This document shows, piece by piece, positions 1-10,230 of a stretch of DNA of 64,000 nt; positions within the stretch are counted from its first letter, which is position 1, and the number at the start of each line of letters is the position of its first letter. The notes below the pieces were generated by a model that was not told the origin of the DNA, did no database searches, and saw only the letters and a program-made list of their open reading frames with translations. The stretch comes from Micrasema longulum (Eukaryota; Arthropoda; Insecta; Trichoptera; Brachycentridae), in NCBI GenBank assembly GCA_022494885.1, contig JAGVSM010002743.1:62001-126000 (forward strand), written 5' to 3'. The translations under genes were made by a program, and so were the position numbers.

Positions 1-165
1 CTTTCAGCACAAATATGCTTAGGCTTCCAGATTACAAAGAGCTCCTTCGGGCAGCTTTTTTCTTTCGGCACCGAGCAATTTTTCCGTGGATGTGTGCACC
101 GCCAGGGAGACTTATGTCCTCAGACGCGGTGTGCCGTATGAGGTGGGCAAGCTATTGTTTGAAAG
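1..165. other. Unassigned, relatively GC-rich stretch at the window edge
   Basis: This stretch is clearly richer in G and C than the next several kilobases, so it could be the end of an exon or an older repeat. The plus-strand frame starting at base 1 stays open for about 46 codons, to a TGA near 139. Minus-strand frames are broken by stops. I do not recognise the peptide in any frame, and it does not match the expected next part of Scribble. Confidence 0.25.
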
Positions 166-1625
166 CCTTTTAATAAATCAATCAAGCGTGTCGGTTATTA
201 CAATCAAACTTTTTAAAATTAAAAGCAAATAATGTCACTACCCTCTAAAGCCCCTCAGATCTGGGGTACAGTGTAACAAGTGACTTCAGAAAATCACTTA
301 TATTACAATTCACAAGCGTGTTTTCTAATATTTATTTGAAGTAAAGTCAAGCTAAAGGATAAACTACATTTTGATGTTTTATTTATTTTATTTTTTATTT
401 TATTTTTATTTATTTATTTATTTTATTTATTTATTTACTATAAGAAAAGTGTTCATTAAATAAATATAGATTATTCCAAAATAAAAACAACTTTTTTTTT
501 CACTGTTCCCCATATAATCCTAACATTTTCTATTGCCATGTCAAAATCTTAAAATACCCGGGAAAAATAAGTACTCACGTAATACGCATGATTTAATTTA
601 ATATTTATGGTGCATTGTTTCACATTTGAATAGCCTCTCCGAAGATTTTTTATAACCGAATAAACATTATTGATCAATTTACTATAGAACTTTTGCAATG
701 GGTCAACTCTGTCTATTGTCGTGTACGTGTACTGCATAAGTTATATGTATTTCCCTTACCGTGTTTTTTAAAAAATAACATAGTGGAAAGTGAGATTGAA
801 AATCAACGAGACTAAAACATACTTCAAAAATACGATAGGTTATTCCCGCATTGTTAATACCGAATAAATGACTCGTAATACAAAAAATGATTTAAAACTT
901 TGACCAATTTATAACTCAGTTATTCTCTTTTGTGCTAATTTGATGATTTATACACAGTTTTTGGCATTTTTTAAGGCGTTCGGTTTATCACTGTACCTAT
1001 TAAGTGACCAAAACGAGGATAATTACCATGAATTATTTAATGTATGTATAATGGTGTATTACTTAAAATGGACAACAGGAAACTTCTAGCTAGTCAGGAT
1101 CAGAAATATTAAGTGTTTCTCTCTGAAAAAATGCTATCAAATTAAGCAAATAAATTTGAAATAATAAATATATATTTGAAGCACTTACGTTGTGGTTATT
1201 CATTATATAATTAAAATAAAAACGCTTTGTTTATAAACACTTATTATTTATTTTAAATGATCGAATTTAAGCTCCCCTCACCCTTTACTCCACAAATACA
1301 AAATACTACTTGACAAAAAGACATGATTTATTACCTCCATAAGCATTAGACTTATGTAGACACTGTTAAACTCTAAAAAGAGGACTATTTCTTAGAGTAA
1401 TAATACCCCACTGGCTAATAGTCGCCCATACGGACAAAAACCACTATATGATTATCAACCACAAAGTGGATCTACGGTTTACAGCAAAACAACGGGCCGT
1501 AGGTACTCAGGTCGAGAATTGCAAGCGCAAACCGAAACAAAAAAAGTCCGATACACGTTTGTTGTTAAACTAAAAACCAGACTAAAACAAAAAAAAAATG
1601 AAACGCTTTTGTTAGATACATAGTT
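166..1625. other. AT-rich non-coding DNA with a (TTTA)n run
   Basis: No coding exon is recognised. A TTTA/TTTTA simple repeat covers about 375-436. Around 1180-1240 there is an old repeat whose sequence recurs inverted near 22800-22860, close to a hammerhead-like motif. The rest is unassigned. Confidence 0.4.
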
Positions 1626-1627
1626 GG

Positions 1628-1676
1628 ATAATTTATAGCGCCGTTTTTGTGAAAATCACGTCAAGAGCGCTGGAAA
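1628..1676 (-). repeat. LINE 3'-tail fragment (family ending in AAAATGGCGCTATATAA)
   Basis: This is a minus-strand copy of a tail reading AAAGCGCCCTTGAGGTGAT, a T-rich spacer, then AAAATGGCGCTATATAA. Other copies lie at 17352-17412 and 17797-17850 (minus) and at 47930-48005 and 56575-56645 (plus). The 56221-56645 copy is attached to a reverse-transcriptase C-terminus and ends in ATT repeats, which identifies the family as a LINE. Confidence 0.6.
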
Positions 1677-1739
1677 TTTTTTCTATGCAAAAGAGGGCTT
1701 CTCTTGCGAATTATCGCTGAGGATTATTTATTAATTTAA

Positions 1740-1935
1740 TTCATTTTACAATACGCCCAAGGGGCATTCACAAAAATTATACTTATAAGTACAAACATAG
1801 CAGTAATAATTTTAAAAATAAACAACGCATTAAAAAAATAATTATATACATGTAGAAACAATAAAAAGCAAACTGCAATGCAAAATAAAAAGTGGAACTT
1901 TGCATAATAAAAAAGATGGATATAAGAAAAATATT
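1740..1935 (-). repeat. LINE 3'-end-like repeat (CCCAAGGGGCATT family)
   Basis: An inverted copy of this segment lies at 7585-7785. Both share a T-rich tract, a stretch matching GCTTTTTATTGTTTCTACAT, and AATGCCCCTTGGGCGTATTG just before an AATAAA-rich end. A shorter relative ends at 26236-26280. The layout, a conserved end followed by AATAAATA, suggests the 3' end of a LINE whose coding part is absent. Confidence 0.5.
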
Positions 1936-2050
1936 AGAATTAAATGATTTTTTGTAAAAAACTTTAGAATTAAAACAAAATATACATTTACGCATAAAAA
2001 AGTGTTATTAACAAATTAATGTTAAAAAAACAAATAATAAAAATTATACC

Positions 2051-2087
2051 ACGATTAACGAGCACGTGTAGCTCCAAAACCGGTCGT
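2051..2087 (+). other. Degenerate hammerhead-like motif
   Basis: The sequence contains GAGC, a seven-base loop ACGTGTA, GCTC, then CAAAACCGGTC. This follows the layout of the better copies at 4512 and 22747: a helix-II-like hairpin, a GAAAC-like box and a self-complementary ACCGGT. The first core box is lost, so it is a relic. Confidence 0.4.
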
Positions 2088-2896
2088 TAATTAAATAAAT
2101 AACAGCTGGAAATATTTCTCTTCATTTGTGAAACATCTTCAAAAAGGGGGGAAAAGCCTACACAATGAGCCCGATATGACTTGGGACCGTACACGCGATG
2201 GGGGCCATGTCATTATAGACGCTGGAGACAAACCCAATCATTTATTTACGATATAAAATGGAGTAGGTACACACGAGGTGCGGTAAAGCTCTTTCTTTAT
2301 ACATATAATATGTAGAAAAGCTGCCCGTGTTTATGTACGTAACTATAGCAATGTGCCGTGACCCGATTCGGTCCGGCTGCGGCTCAACTGGACTAAAAGG
2401 TACACGACACGTGCAACATTTCAATTTCATAGCATAAAAGGTTTTCGGAGGGGTGACGCCAAACATTCCTTTACTAAGAAAACAAATAGGTCAGCTTTGG
2501 TCAGGTCGCGTGTTTTCTCCGTTCGGAATGTCTGCATTTTGATTTAAACAAAATATTATGTATCTCTCTCGAGGCATGCTTAAAAGGTATTTTTTTATAT
2601 TTTATTTTTTTATTTTTATGTACGCCTCCACTCGTTTGCGAGTGATTTTGGCTCTTAGAAACAAGAGTAAGAAATTTAAAGAATATACGCTTCAGTGAAC
2701 GACAAAAAAAAACCCATACCCACGAAAATATATAATTTGATGTGAGGTAGTTAAAATCAGTATGAAAGAGTTATGTGACAATAAAATATTATTACTGTAT
2801 AAAGTAAACGTAAACATAAAATGAAATTTTGGGCCAAAAGTAAAGAGGGACATTCAATTAGACTTATTAATTAAATTATGCAAATAATATTTAACA

Positions 2897-3660
2897 AATT
2901 CAAATATTTTTATTATTTGTCCTTAAGAATTTAGTCAGAAGTAAATAAGTATCCAAGTCATTCTGGGCTAGTAAAAATTTTACGTTAAGAGGGAACGTAT
3001 TATATTCTTCACATATATTTTGAAGGAATTCGCTTCTTTCGTAGAGGGGACAGTCAAAAAACAGATGATCTAATGTCTCATCGTCATTTTCACAAAGACA
3101 CATTGCCGAAGTAAAGACACCTATTCTCGATAAATGCGAGGCAACGAGACAATGTCCTATTCTCATTCTTGATATTAAAGAGATGTTCAATTTTGATTGC
3201 TTTTCGATTTCAAACCATGGTGTAATGGGGATGGAGCATTGAATACTCTTATAAAACAACCCAGTCGAGGAATTCTGCCAGAAAATTGTCCACTCAGATC
3301 TGATTTTATTAATTATAGTTGGTACACAATCATCAGTAGGACGACTAAAGGAGTGCGGGATGCTTCCATGAAGGCATGCTTCCTTTGCTAGGTGATCAAC
3401 TCTTTCATTTCCAGAAATTCCGATATGCGAAGGAATCCAACATAAGGTCACCTTGAAATTTCTCTCGAACGCAAAAAATATAAGATATTTCATTTCACAA
3501 ATTAGTCCATCATTACTACCATAAATTCCAGAGTTCAACTTTTTGATCAGTAAAAGGTATTTAGGTGTGCAAAAAACCTGTTTATGGTAAGTGGTTTCTA
3601 AATTAAAGGTCGAGTTTTTGGGGTAAAGGTCCTTTCTGCGTAATCTATATAATAAATATA
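2897..3660 (-). pseudogene. LINE fragment: RNase H domain and C-terminal zinc knuckle
   Basis: A minus-strand open frame of 212 codons (2900-3538) encodes the end of a non-LTR retrotransposon ORF2. WIPSHIGISGNERVDHLAK is the classic C-terminal RNase H motif of RNase-H-bearing LINEs. About 100 residues later, CLCENDDETLDHLFFDCP is the CCHC-type knuckle found at the end of such proteins. Upstream of the first ATG (3539-3660) the same frame continues with RNase H-like sequence, so the ATG is not the true start. The endonuclease and reverse transcriptase are missing, so this is a 5'-truncated copy. The clade is uncertain, probably the I/R1/Loa group. Confidence 0.85.
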
Positions 3661-3862
3661 AGGTTTCTCAATGCGTTCTTTAATTTAAATTATTAAACTG
3701 ATAAACGCGCTAAGTTTTTTTAGCTGGTCATTAGAAAGTTTACTTAAAAGGGTCTGTTTAAAAGTTTTTTTTTTTTTAATACCAAATATCAAGAACTGTA
3801 TTTATTTTACCTTATTATGTATCTTTTTTGGGTGATACCGTGTATGTTGGATTTGATCCGAC

Positions 3863-3894
3863 GTTTCAGCTACCATTGCAGGAGCCATCTTCAG
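3863..3894 (-). ncRNA. Hammerhead ribozyme-like motif, left arm
   Basis: On the minus strand CTGAAGA (3894-3888) matches the CUGANGA core. A helix-II hairpin GGCT...AGCT follows, then GAAAC (3867-3863). The next bases give the self-complementary ACGT, which would form a minimal helix III only in a dimer. Activity is not shown. Confidence 0.55.
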
Positions 3895-4170
3895 GGAAAA
3901 CTGTGTGTTTTATAAAGAAATGTATGTGTTTATGTACTAGTAATTTGTACCGTGTCACAGTCAGCAGTAGGCACATTTCTAGTTTTCTACATATGACAAA
4001 AACGAATAGATATGTGCCTACTGCCGGCTGCGACACAATACAAATTACTAGTACATAAACATAATTATTCTTTCCTACAAAACTAGAAATGTGCCTACTG
4101 CTGACTGTGACACGGTACAAATTACTAGTACATAAACACATACATTTCTTTATAAAACACGCAGTTTTCC

Positions 4171-4205
4171 CTGAAGATGGCTCCTGCAATGGTAGCCGAA
4201 ACGTC
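4171..4205 (+). ncRNA. Hammerhead ribozyme-like motif, right arm
   Basis: CTGAAGA at 4171-4177, helix II GGCT...AGCC, GAAAC at 4198-4202 and GTC at 4203-4205 give both conserved core boxes intact. It mirrors the left-arm copy, with AGCC making a better helix II than AGCT. Minimal hammerheads with very short helix III are known from Penelope-like element LTRs. Confidence 0.6.
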
Positions 4206-4489
4206 GGATCAAATCCAACATACACGGTATCACCCAAAAAAGATACATAATATTGATAACAGTGACCGTGAAAACCTTCGCACCTATTTATTTTACCTTG
4301 TTTGAAAGAAGAAACGAAGGGAGTGTGATCTGGGGTTACTCCGTGTGCATCCGCTGAAGAAATGATTTTTTTAAGACAGTCAACAAAAAAAAAACTTTTC
4401 ATGTTTTCTTTTTTATTATTATTGTTACATTTTATTTTTTTACATGTGGAATTATACGCAGTGGCTTTTATTGTAAAAATAAAATAGGA

Positions 4490-4556
4490 GAATTCATTGG
4501 TTAAGTATACCCTGATAAAGAAGCTTGTGTAGCTTTGAAACCGGTCGGTAGAAAAA
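4490..4556 (+). repeat. Repeat with hammerhead-like motif (CCTGATAAAGAAGC type)
   Basis: CTGATAA, hairpin AAGC-TTGTGTA-GCTT, then GAAACCGGTC are visible at 4512-4547. The same block, with the shared upstream GAATTCATT and TATACC, is found on the minus strand at about 58140-58215. The conserved G of the first core box is A here, which would be expected to abolish cleavage. ACCGGT is self-complementary, as in dimeric hammerheads. Confidence 0.5.
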
Positions 4557-4560
4557 AAAA

Positions 4561-5540
4561 TGTTTATTTTAAAATAAAAAATAATTTAGATGATTTGGGC
4601 GAACAATAATAATTAAATTTTTATATATTTTACCATCCAGTCAAAATAATAATTTGGATTTTTTTTCGTATTTCATTACTAATAAAAACAAATTTTTTGT
4701 CAAAAATGGTTTGATTTTTCATAATGTTCAAATAAAAAGGACAAAACGTGGTATTCTCAAGAATACAAATCGCTGCTTTAGTTCTTGCACGTTTAATAGA
4801 CCATTTTGCAAATTTTACTAGTGTCATTTTTTGTTTTTAAAGCCAAATAAGTCAAATCAGTAAGTGCAGATTGGCACTCAAGAAAATGCTGAAAATACAA
4901 TTTAATAACGGAAAAAAGAATAATTCATTAGCTACATGGACGCGCAATAAGATAATGAACATATTGGCATTCATACTCAATTTGGCTAAAAATGGTCTAT
5001 AGAACATACAAGAACTAGGGCAGCAAAATGCCACTAGTTTCAACAAATGATTAAATTAGTATTTCAAAGATTAACAATAAAATACATTATTGCAGTTGCA
5101 ATTGAAATAATAAATAATAAACGCGTAATTTATAATATTATCGTACACAACAAGGTCGAGTAAATACCATCCTACAGTACAGTAGATCGTCCAACGCACA
5201 CATTATGTGTCCGTATTATGGATGTTAATGTAATAATGATCGTAATTACAACGTGTATATTATTGTGCGCGAATAGCGCCATGCATTAGACATGCCTCAA
5301 CGATAAAATAAAGAAAAGCGATCAGACTCTGACGTCACCTAATGGTTCGTTTACATTATTCAGCATCTTGGGTTCGATACTGACTTGATACACGGATACT
5401 CCATCAACATTCGACATATTTTATTTACAATTTTAAGAAACGCCAATAGATAAAAGTCGTTACCTACAGCGTCTATTGGATTTCTATTTTTGTACAAAAA
5501 ATATAAGTACGTATTTAATGTAAAATGAAACTACGTATGT
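4561..5540. other. AT-rich DNA without recognised features
   Basis: No coding exon or recognised repeat was found. The short open frames at 4630-4827 and 4852-5046 have AT-driven composition and no recognisable domain. A TGACGTCA octamer occurs at 5330-5337. Confidence 0.3.
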
Positions 5541-5546
5541 ACAGTA

Positions 5547-6176
5547 GGGTGGGTCGATATTTTTTTTTCCGAATTTTGAAATGAAAGAGGTCTAAAAAGT
5601 TGCCTTTTGGATTACTCGGGATGCAAAAAATTTATAAAAAAATATTTGATACTACTTTTGGCCCTCAACCAGAGCTTGAAGTTTTCGAAAAAGTCAATTT
5701 TTTGCCCTAAACCGGCTGTCATTTCGTATTTAAGTAAGTAAATCAATCTAATTAAATTGTATAATCTGCATTAAATCATATTATATTAGCATCCAAGGGC
5801 GTGAGTTGCACTTTGTTTTGTAATAAATGGGTAGCATTGTTTTAATGTGCCATTGTTTTCGTCAATTTTAGTCAGGCGCTCAACGGAATCAGTTCCGCGG
5901 AGTGTAAATTGTTTGCATTTCGGTAGTTTTAAAACGTGTTCGAATTTGTAATGTGATCAAGTTAAATCTTAACGAAAAAAAAAAAAAAAATCAATATAGA
6001 TAATTAAAAAATGTTCAGACAGTTATAAACTTCAAACTTCTGTTGAGAGCCAAAAGTAGTATGGAATATTTTTTTTAATAATTTTTACGTTCAATGCGAT
6101 CCAGAAGACAAATTTTTAGATCTCTTTCACTTTGATATCTAAAACAAAAAAAACTTCATACATCATCGGCCCACTC
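5547..6176. mobile_element. MITE with about 150-bp terminal inverted repeats (GGGTGGGTCGAT family)
   Basis: The left end starts GGGTGGGTCGAT and the right end reads GAGTGGGCCGAT in reverse complement. Similarity runs for about 150 bp on both sides, through matched landmarks such as GAAAGAGGTCTAAAAA / GAAAGAGATCTAAAAA and ACTACTTTTGGCCCTCAAC / ACTACTTTTGGCTCTCAAC. A TA dinucleotide flanks both sides (5545-5546, 6177-6178), suggesting a Tc1/mariner-type TA target. There is no coding sequence inside, so it is non-autonomous. Confidence 0.75.
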
Positions 6177-6222
6177 TAATGTACAGCCACAAGAAATTGG
6201 TAATTATACTCAATCCATTCGA

Positions 6223-6623
6223 TACTAATATTATAAACGCGAAAGTGTGTCTGTCTATTCGTATGTTTCTTTCACGTCGCAACGGAGTGATTGATCGACG
6301 TGATTTTTTGCATAGATATAGCCCGAAAGCTGACAGATGTCATGGGATACTTTTCATCCCGTAAAAAACATCTCATTCCCTCGGAAAATTCTAAGTGGAA
6401 AAATGAATGAAAACATAAAAACGATTTCACGTCGCCATAGACTAACGGATGGTCGTATTTTTAGCATAGCGATAGGTAGAGAACCGGCAATCGATACAGC
6501 CTACTTTTAATCCCGAAAAATATATCATTGCATAGGGAAAATTCTTATTGTTAAATGACAAAACGAATTAACTAACTACTTTCTCCATAATACCATGCGA
6601 GCAAAGCCGAGGATAAATGCTAG
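6223..6623 (+). mobile_element. Lep1/Helitron-like miniature element
   Basis: The element opens with TACTAATATTATAAACGCG, followed by GAAAGTGTGTCTGTCTATT, and ends in ATGCGAGCAAAGCC...TGCTAG followed by T. This is the hallmark layout of Lep1-type non-autonomous Helitrons of Lepidoptera and other arthropods: no inverted repeats, a CTAG 3' end and an A/T target. There is no coding sequence. Assignment is by recognition of both ends. Confidence 0.65.
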
Positions 6624-6705
6624 TTACTATACTTTAAAAGCTAATTAATTGGGTTATATCCTTATTAAACCCCCTGTCTCTATCCTTTCTCCTACATCCT
6701 CCATG

Positions 6706-6890
6706 TCATGGGTCCCCGATTACAATGGACGCTTACAGAGTTATATTTAATTGTCTATAAACTAAAATGGAACTTTATGTACGAAAATGTGTGTATTTAA
6801 ATACAAATTCAAAGTATCTTCGTTGGTGCGAAAAGGTAATGATGGTGATATAAAGTGTTATGCATATTACAATATTTGAGTTTGCCCAAA
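6706..6890 (+). mobile_element. Partial MITE (CCCCGATTACAATGG family)
   Basis: GGGTCCCCGATTACAATGGACG starts in the same way as the full copies at 9979-10230 and 11868-12114. The following part, GAGTTATATTTAATTGTCTAT and TGTACGAAAATGTGTGTAT, matches their left halves. The right terminus is missing, so this is a half-copy. Confidence 0.55.
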
Positions 6891-6994
6891 TGTTCGTAGA
6901 CAAAAGACTGGATTTCACCCCCTCGGGAGTCGTTTAGATTAACAAATATTGTAATGAAACCAACGGGTCCAAGAAGAAGTTTAAAAATTGAAAA

Positions 6995-7420
6995 ATTGTT
7001 TTCAAGCGTTGTTTAGTATGTGAAATAATTCAGTCAGGTGAATCTCTTCACAACAATAAAGGTTTCAGCTCTTTAACTTCACTAAAATCAACAAATAGGA
7101 GAATTGAAGAAATACGGATGTTCAAACATGGGCAAAATGATGAATGTTGCACAGTGTGTAAAGTAACCAATTGATAGAAAATGTCCATCTTAGAACAGGC
7201 TGTGCCATGTTAGATGGAGACTATCATAAACAGAGAATACTCCGTTTTCATTTTACAATAATTGGTTTATATAGATTCCCTGTTAAAGTATGTATATTAT
7301 TTTTTTGCAATAAATTTATAAATAATAATAATAAACCAGCCAATGACAGGTGATAAGCCCTGTAAATGCCTAGACTTCCATATTCCCTTATTTAAGGTAT
7401 TCTCCATCCCTGTTTTAATT
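6995..7420 (-). repeat. Dispersed repeat D, interrupted by a LINE tail
   Basis: This is a member of a repeat with the conserved core CCAGCCAATGACAGGTCATAAGCCCTGTAAATGCC and a distal part with AATTCAGTCAGGTGAATCTC and GGTTTCAGCTCTTTAACTTC. Related copies lie near 8100, 15350, 16190, 16600-17170, 41140, 50460 and 50925. The copy is split at about 7171-7333 by an unrelated tail segment. No coding potential is visible. Confidence 0.6.
7171..7333 (+). repeat. LINE tail-like segment nested in repeat D
   Basis: The segment runs from GTCCATCTTAGAAC to a terminal AATAATAATAATAA. A close copy lies at 36531-36683. It interrupts repeat D exactly between GTAAAGTAACCA and AACCAGCCAATGAC, which are contiguous in other copies. 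Its AT-rich tail suggests a retroposed 3' end. Confidence 0.6.
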
Positions 7421-7584
7421 TTTTAATGTTATGCATATATTTAACTTAAACTAATTTTTATTATTTGTTTTTTAAAATAATTTGTTTATACCATTTTTTT
7501 ATGCGTATAAGTGTATATAAATGTACATATTTTTTTGTTTAAATTCTTTACAAGTTATTTACAGTTTGCTTTTTAATTAAATTA

Positions 7585-7785
7585 CTTTACTTATATCCAT
7601 ATAATTTTTTTTCTTTTTTACTATGTAAAGTATAACTTTTTATTTTGCATGGCAGTATGCTTTTTATTGTTTCTACATGTATACAAAAAAGCGTTGTTTA
7701 TCTTTTAAATTATTACTTACTATGTTTGTACTTATCTGTATATTTTTAGTAAATGCCCCTTGGGCGTATTGTAACATTAAATAAA
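7585..7785 (+). repeat. LINE 3'-end-like repeat (CCTTGGGCGTATTG family)
   Basis: This is the plus-strand counterpart of the segment at 1740-1935. It ends TTGGGCGTATTGTAACATT followed by AATAAATAAA. The two copies are about 5.7 kb apart and inverted. Confidence 0.5.
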
Positions 7786-7839
7786 TAAAAAAAATTTACA
7801 CAATATTATTTTGGTATGTATATATATTTACATATTTAT

Positions 7840-7965
7840 ACTAACTATATAATATATAATACTTATATAATACTTAATATAATACTTAACATATAATACT
7901 GTAATATATAATAATACTTAATATATAATATAATAATACTTAATATATAATACTTAACCTCAATA
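7840..7965. repeat. AT tandem repeat (ACTTAATATATAAT-like)
   Basis: Imperfect tandem copies of a unit resembling TACTTAATATATAA are repeated about eight times with variable length. Low-complexity sequence. Confidence 0.7.
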
Positions 7966-8094
7966 TCAAATACATAGATGGCGCTCCAAACGCGCTAGCG
8001 AAAGCTTTCTCTGTTTCATGACATATATACTAAAACCAAAAATGTCACCGATATGGATATTCGCTAATAAGCGGAATGGGGAATGTTGTAGAAT

Positions 8095-8205
8095 TCTACA
8101 TAAAAGTGGCCACTTGAACCCAACCTATGACAGGTCATAAGCCCTGTAAACGCTCGAATATCCATAATCTTGAAACAAAAATTCTACCCATCTCTGTAGT
8201 GATAT
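8095..8205 (-). repeat. Partial copy of dispersed repeat D
   Basis: AAGTGGCCACTTGAACC is followed by ATGACAGGTCATAAGCCCTG, then TAAACGC and CATCTCTGTAG, matching the core and outer part of repeat D. Confidence 0.55.
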
Positions 8206-8221
8206 AAATAATATAAATAAA

Positions 8222-8300
8222 AATTTGTCTCAACTCAACACAGGACTTGGGTTCCATAGAGTTGGGATTTATGTCTCAATAAATAAAATTATGATTATAA
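8222..8300 (+). repeat. Short dispersed repeat (GAGTTGGGATTT...TCTCAATAAA)
   Basis: The block CACAGGACTTGGGTTCC, GAGTTGGGATTT and GTCTCAATAAAT recurs at 12205-12262. The end in AATAAA suggests a 3' end of a retroelement. Confidence 0.4.
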
Positions 8301-8575
8301 ATGGAATATGCATTTTTGTTATGTCTATTTTGTCCCAGAAAGCAATTATTCTAATGAAATATCGATCCATTCCTAGCGTGCATTCTTCATGCGTTGGCGG
8401 TGACGTAGCCCCGCCGCCTTGAACACACTACGAGGATACTTGAGGTAATCTATACATTCCAAATTAAGCACGTGGTCTCATCAAAACAAACACGACACGG
8501 GCAGCAGCGTGCCTAGGGTTTACGAGTAAGGCAAGCCCATATATATATATTTTTAATTCACATGTGGTTTAATTC

Positions 8576-8830
8576 TCTGACAGCCCCATAGTATAGTGGC
8601 CAGCGCATTTACCTACCATGTAAAAGGTCTCGGGTTCGATTCCCGACATGGTTGATATGACTTATTTATTTAAAAAGGTGTTTTTACACTAGAATGTGTC
8701 ATAGTCCCTGGACTGGTACTTGAAGCGTAAGACTGATCATCTTACCTTTATGTAGCAAAAATGATCAAGATACACTGCGATTGCAGTACTCTATGCACCA
8801 TTAGGTGCGGAAAAGGAATGATGATAAATT
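8576..8830 (+). mobile_element. tRNA-derived SINE, family A
   Basis: The head has an A box (TAGTGGCCAGCGC) and a B box (GGTTCGATTCCC) at tRNA-like spacing, with GCC in the anticodon-loop position of the better copy at 9680. After ACATGGTTGAT comes a body with ACTAGAATGTGTCATAGTCCCT, shared with that copy, and an end rich in GATGATAA. The acceptor stem does not pair, so this is not a functional tRNA. Confidence 0.7.
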
Positions 8831-9059
8831 AATTTAAGTGAAAACATGATGTGAGCTTTCTTCACTGCAGTTGTACAGTCTACAAAGCATCCAAAAGGCA
8901 TATTATGACGAATACCAATATTTTTTAAAAAATATGCATAGGATAATCTTTCTTCGGCCGTCGGCCATCTCCGAATTCATTTTATATATGACGTTTGCAC
9001 AAAATTAAGTAAATTATCGTAAATTTTAACCAGTACGGGTCTTTATACAATTAAGATAA

Positions 9060-9600
9060 AAAAACCGTTTAAAATTATCAAATTCCGTAAAAAAGAGCAT
9101 AATAAACAATCGTTAAGTTTGTTCGATACGAAATACGAGGGGCGCTCTCTGCCAACTTTACCCTAAAGAAGCTGGCTTCAGATTCCCATATAAAACTTAA
9201 CATATACAGACAAACATTTGATGAGTTTACTGTTTGCATCACATGCGAGTTGCACCGTGAAAGAAGCCCCATAAGAAGCCCACGTGCGTGAGCAAGATAA
9301 GAAGACATTGTCGTTCGCGCACACAGATTTCATGCGGTTCGGATCTCGGGATGCGAACAGTATCAACGTCGAACAGATCTCTAATTCTCATGTGGCGCGA
9401 AATTTAAACAACGAAATGAATTATTTTTAAGCGTTTGGTTCAGATTTGGTAATTTTGAAATAAAATTAATAGGCAAGCCCGGCTTATGGGCTTCTATGGA
9501 AATACCGCCACTGGACACGGGAGACCTTCGCGCTCCACACATATCCGAGGGAAGTATGATAAGCGGCTGCCGCATTAGGAAAACATATTTTCGTATTGTA
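9060..9600. other. Unassigned stretch with raised GC
   Basis: Relative to neighbours, this region is GC- and CpG-richer, but no frame gives a recognisable protein. Short minus-strand frames (9078-9308, 9178-9366, 9381-9575) overlap in different phases and look fortuitous. An old repeat or an unrecognised non-coding exon are both possible. Confidence 0.25.
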
Positions 9601-9679
9601 TTTCAACTAATTTATGAAAAAACAATTTTAATAATGTAATTATTCATTACTATTATATATTTTACCGAATTACCTATTT

Positions 9680-9800
9680 TGTCGGTCTCGTGGTGTAGTG
9701 GTCAGCGCGTTTGCCTGCCATGCAGGAGGTCACGGATTCGATTCCCGACATGGTTGATGTAAAATATTGATTTAAAACTAGAATATGTCATAGTCCCTCG
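9680..9800 (+). mobile_element. tRNA-derived SINE, family A (second copy)
   Basis: GTGGTGTAGTGGTCAGCGCG (A box) and GGATTCGATTCCC (B box) flank an anticodon-like CTGCCAT. ACATGGTTGATG and CTAGAATATGTCATAGTCCCT match the 8576 copy. The element ends early, within the body. Confidence 0.7.
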
Positions 9801-9978
9801 GTCCGTATTATGTTTTTTGTATGAAAAATAAAATATTTTTACAATTTTTTATTCTAAGCATTTTATTTTTTTTTAAATTGTAGTACCTACTAAAATACAC
9901 ATTTTCGTTCATAAATATCGATATTCGTTTTTACCGTCTCGATATGTGTCAATGAAGATAGCGTTTATGATCGCGGCC

Positions 9979-10230
9979 CTGGGCCCCGATTACAATGGGA
10001 ATTTAACAGAGTTATCTACGACTGTCTATGAAGAAAAAAACGATATTTGTGTACGAAAGTGAGTATATTTGCATGAACATTTAAAGTATTTTCGCCGGTA
10101 TCCTATAATTAAACATGTTTAGAAGAAAAAAATGTATGAATATTCTGCTTTTCATACATAAAACTTAGTTTTACTTTATAGATAAAATTGAAGATAAATG
10201 TTAACTTCCCATTGTAATCGCGGCCCTGGG
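9979..10230. mobile_element. MITE with about 29-bp TIRs (CTGGGCCCCGATTACAATGG)
   Basis: The left end CCTGGGCCCCGATTACAATG and the right end, in reverse complement CCCAGGGCCGCGATTACAA, form imperfect terminal inverted repeats that continue through GGGAA and TTAAC. A full copy in the other orientation is at 11868-12114, and a half copy is at 6706. There is no coding sequence. Just downstream (10231-10320) is a further fragment of the right half. Confidence 0.7.

Larger units (their letters stand above)
3814..4284. mobile_element. Foldback element with two opposed hammerhead-like motifs (Penelope-like LTR origin)
   Basis: Two arms of about 175 bp are near-perfect inverted repeats (about 3815-3990 and 4077-4250). 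The spacer holds a further direct copy of part of the right arm (4006-4062 against about 4090-4140). The element is flanked by a 15-bp direct repeat, TATTTATTTTACCTT, at 3799-3813 and 4285-4299, consistent with a target-site duplication. Each arm carries CTGAAGA, a GGCT...AGCC hairpin and GAAACGTC, a hammerhead-type arrangement. The block containing TTTGTACCGTGTCACAGTC resembles repeats next to the Penelope-like coding fragment at 58139-58655. I infer a Penelope-like terminal repeat. Long ATG frames across it are palindrome artefacts. Confidence 0.7.

Noticed and set aside
3866..4402. 178-codon minus-strand ORF and a 76-codon plus-strand ORF
   Set aside because: They cross the two arms of an inverted repeat and encode the same peptide from each arm, so they are artefacts of the palindrome.
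8582..8655. tRNA gene
   Set aside because: A and B boxes are present, but the acceptor stem does not pair and the same head and body recur at 9680, so it is a SINE.
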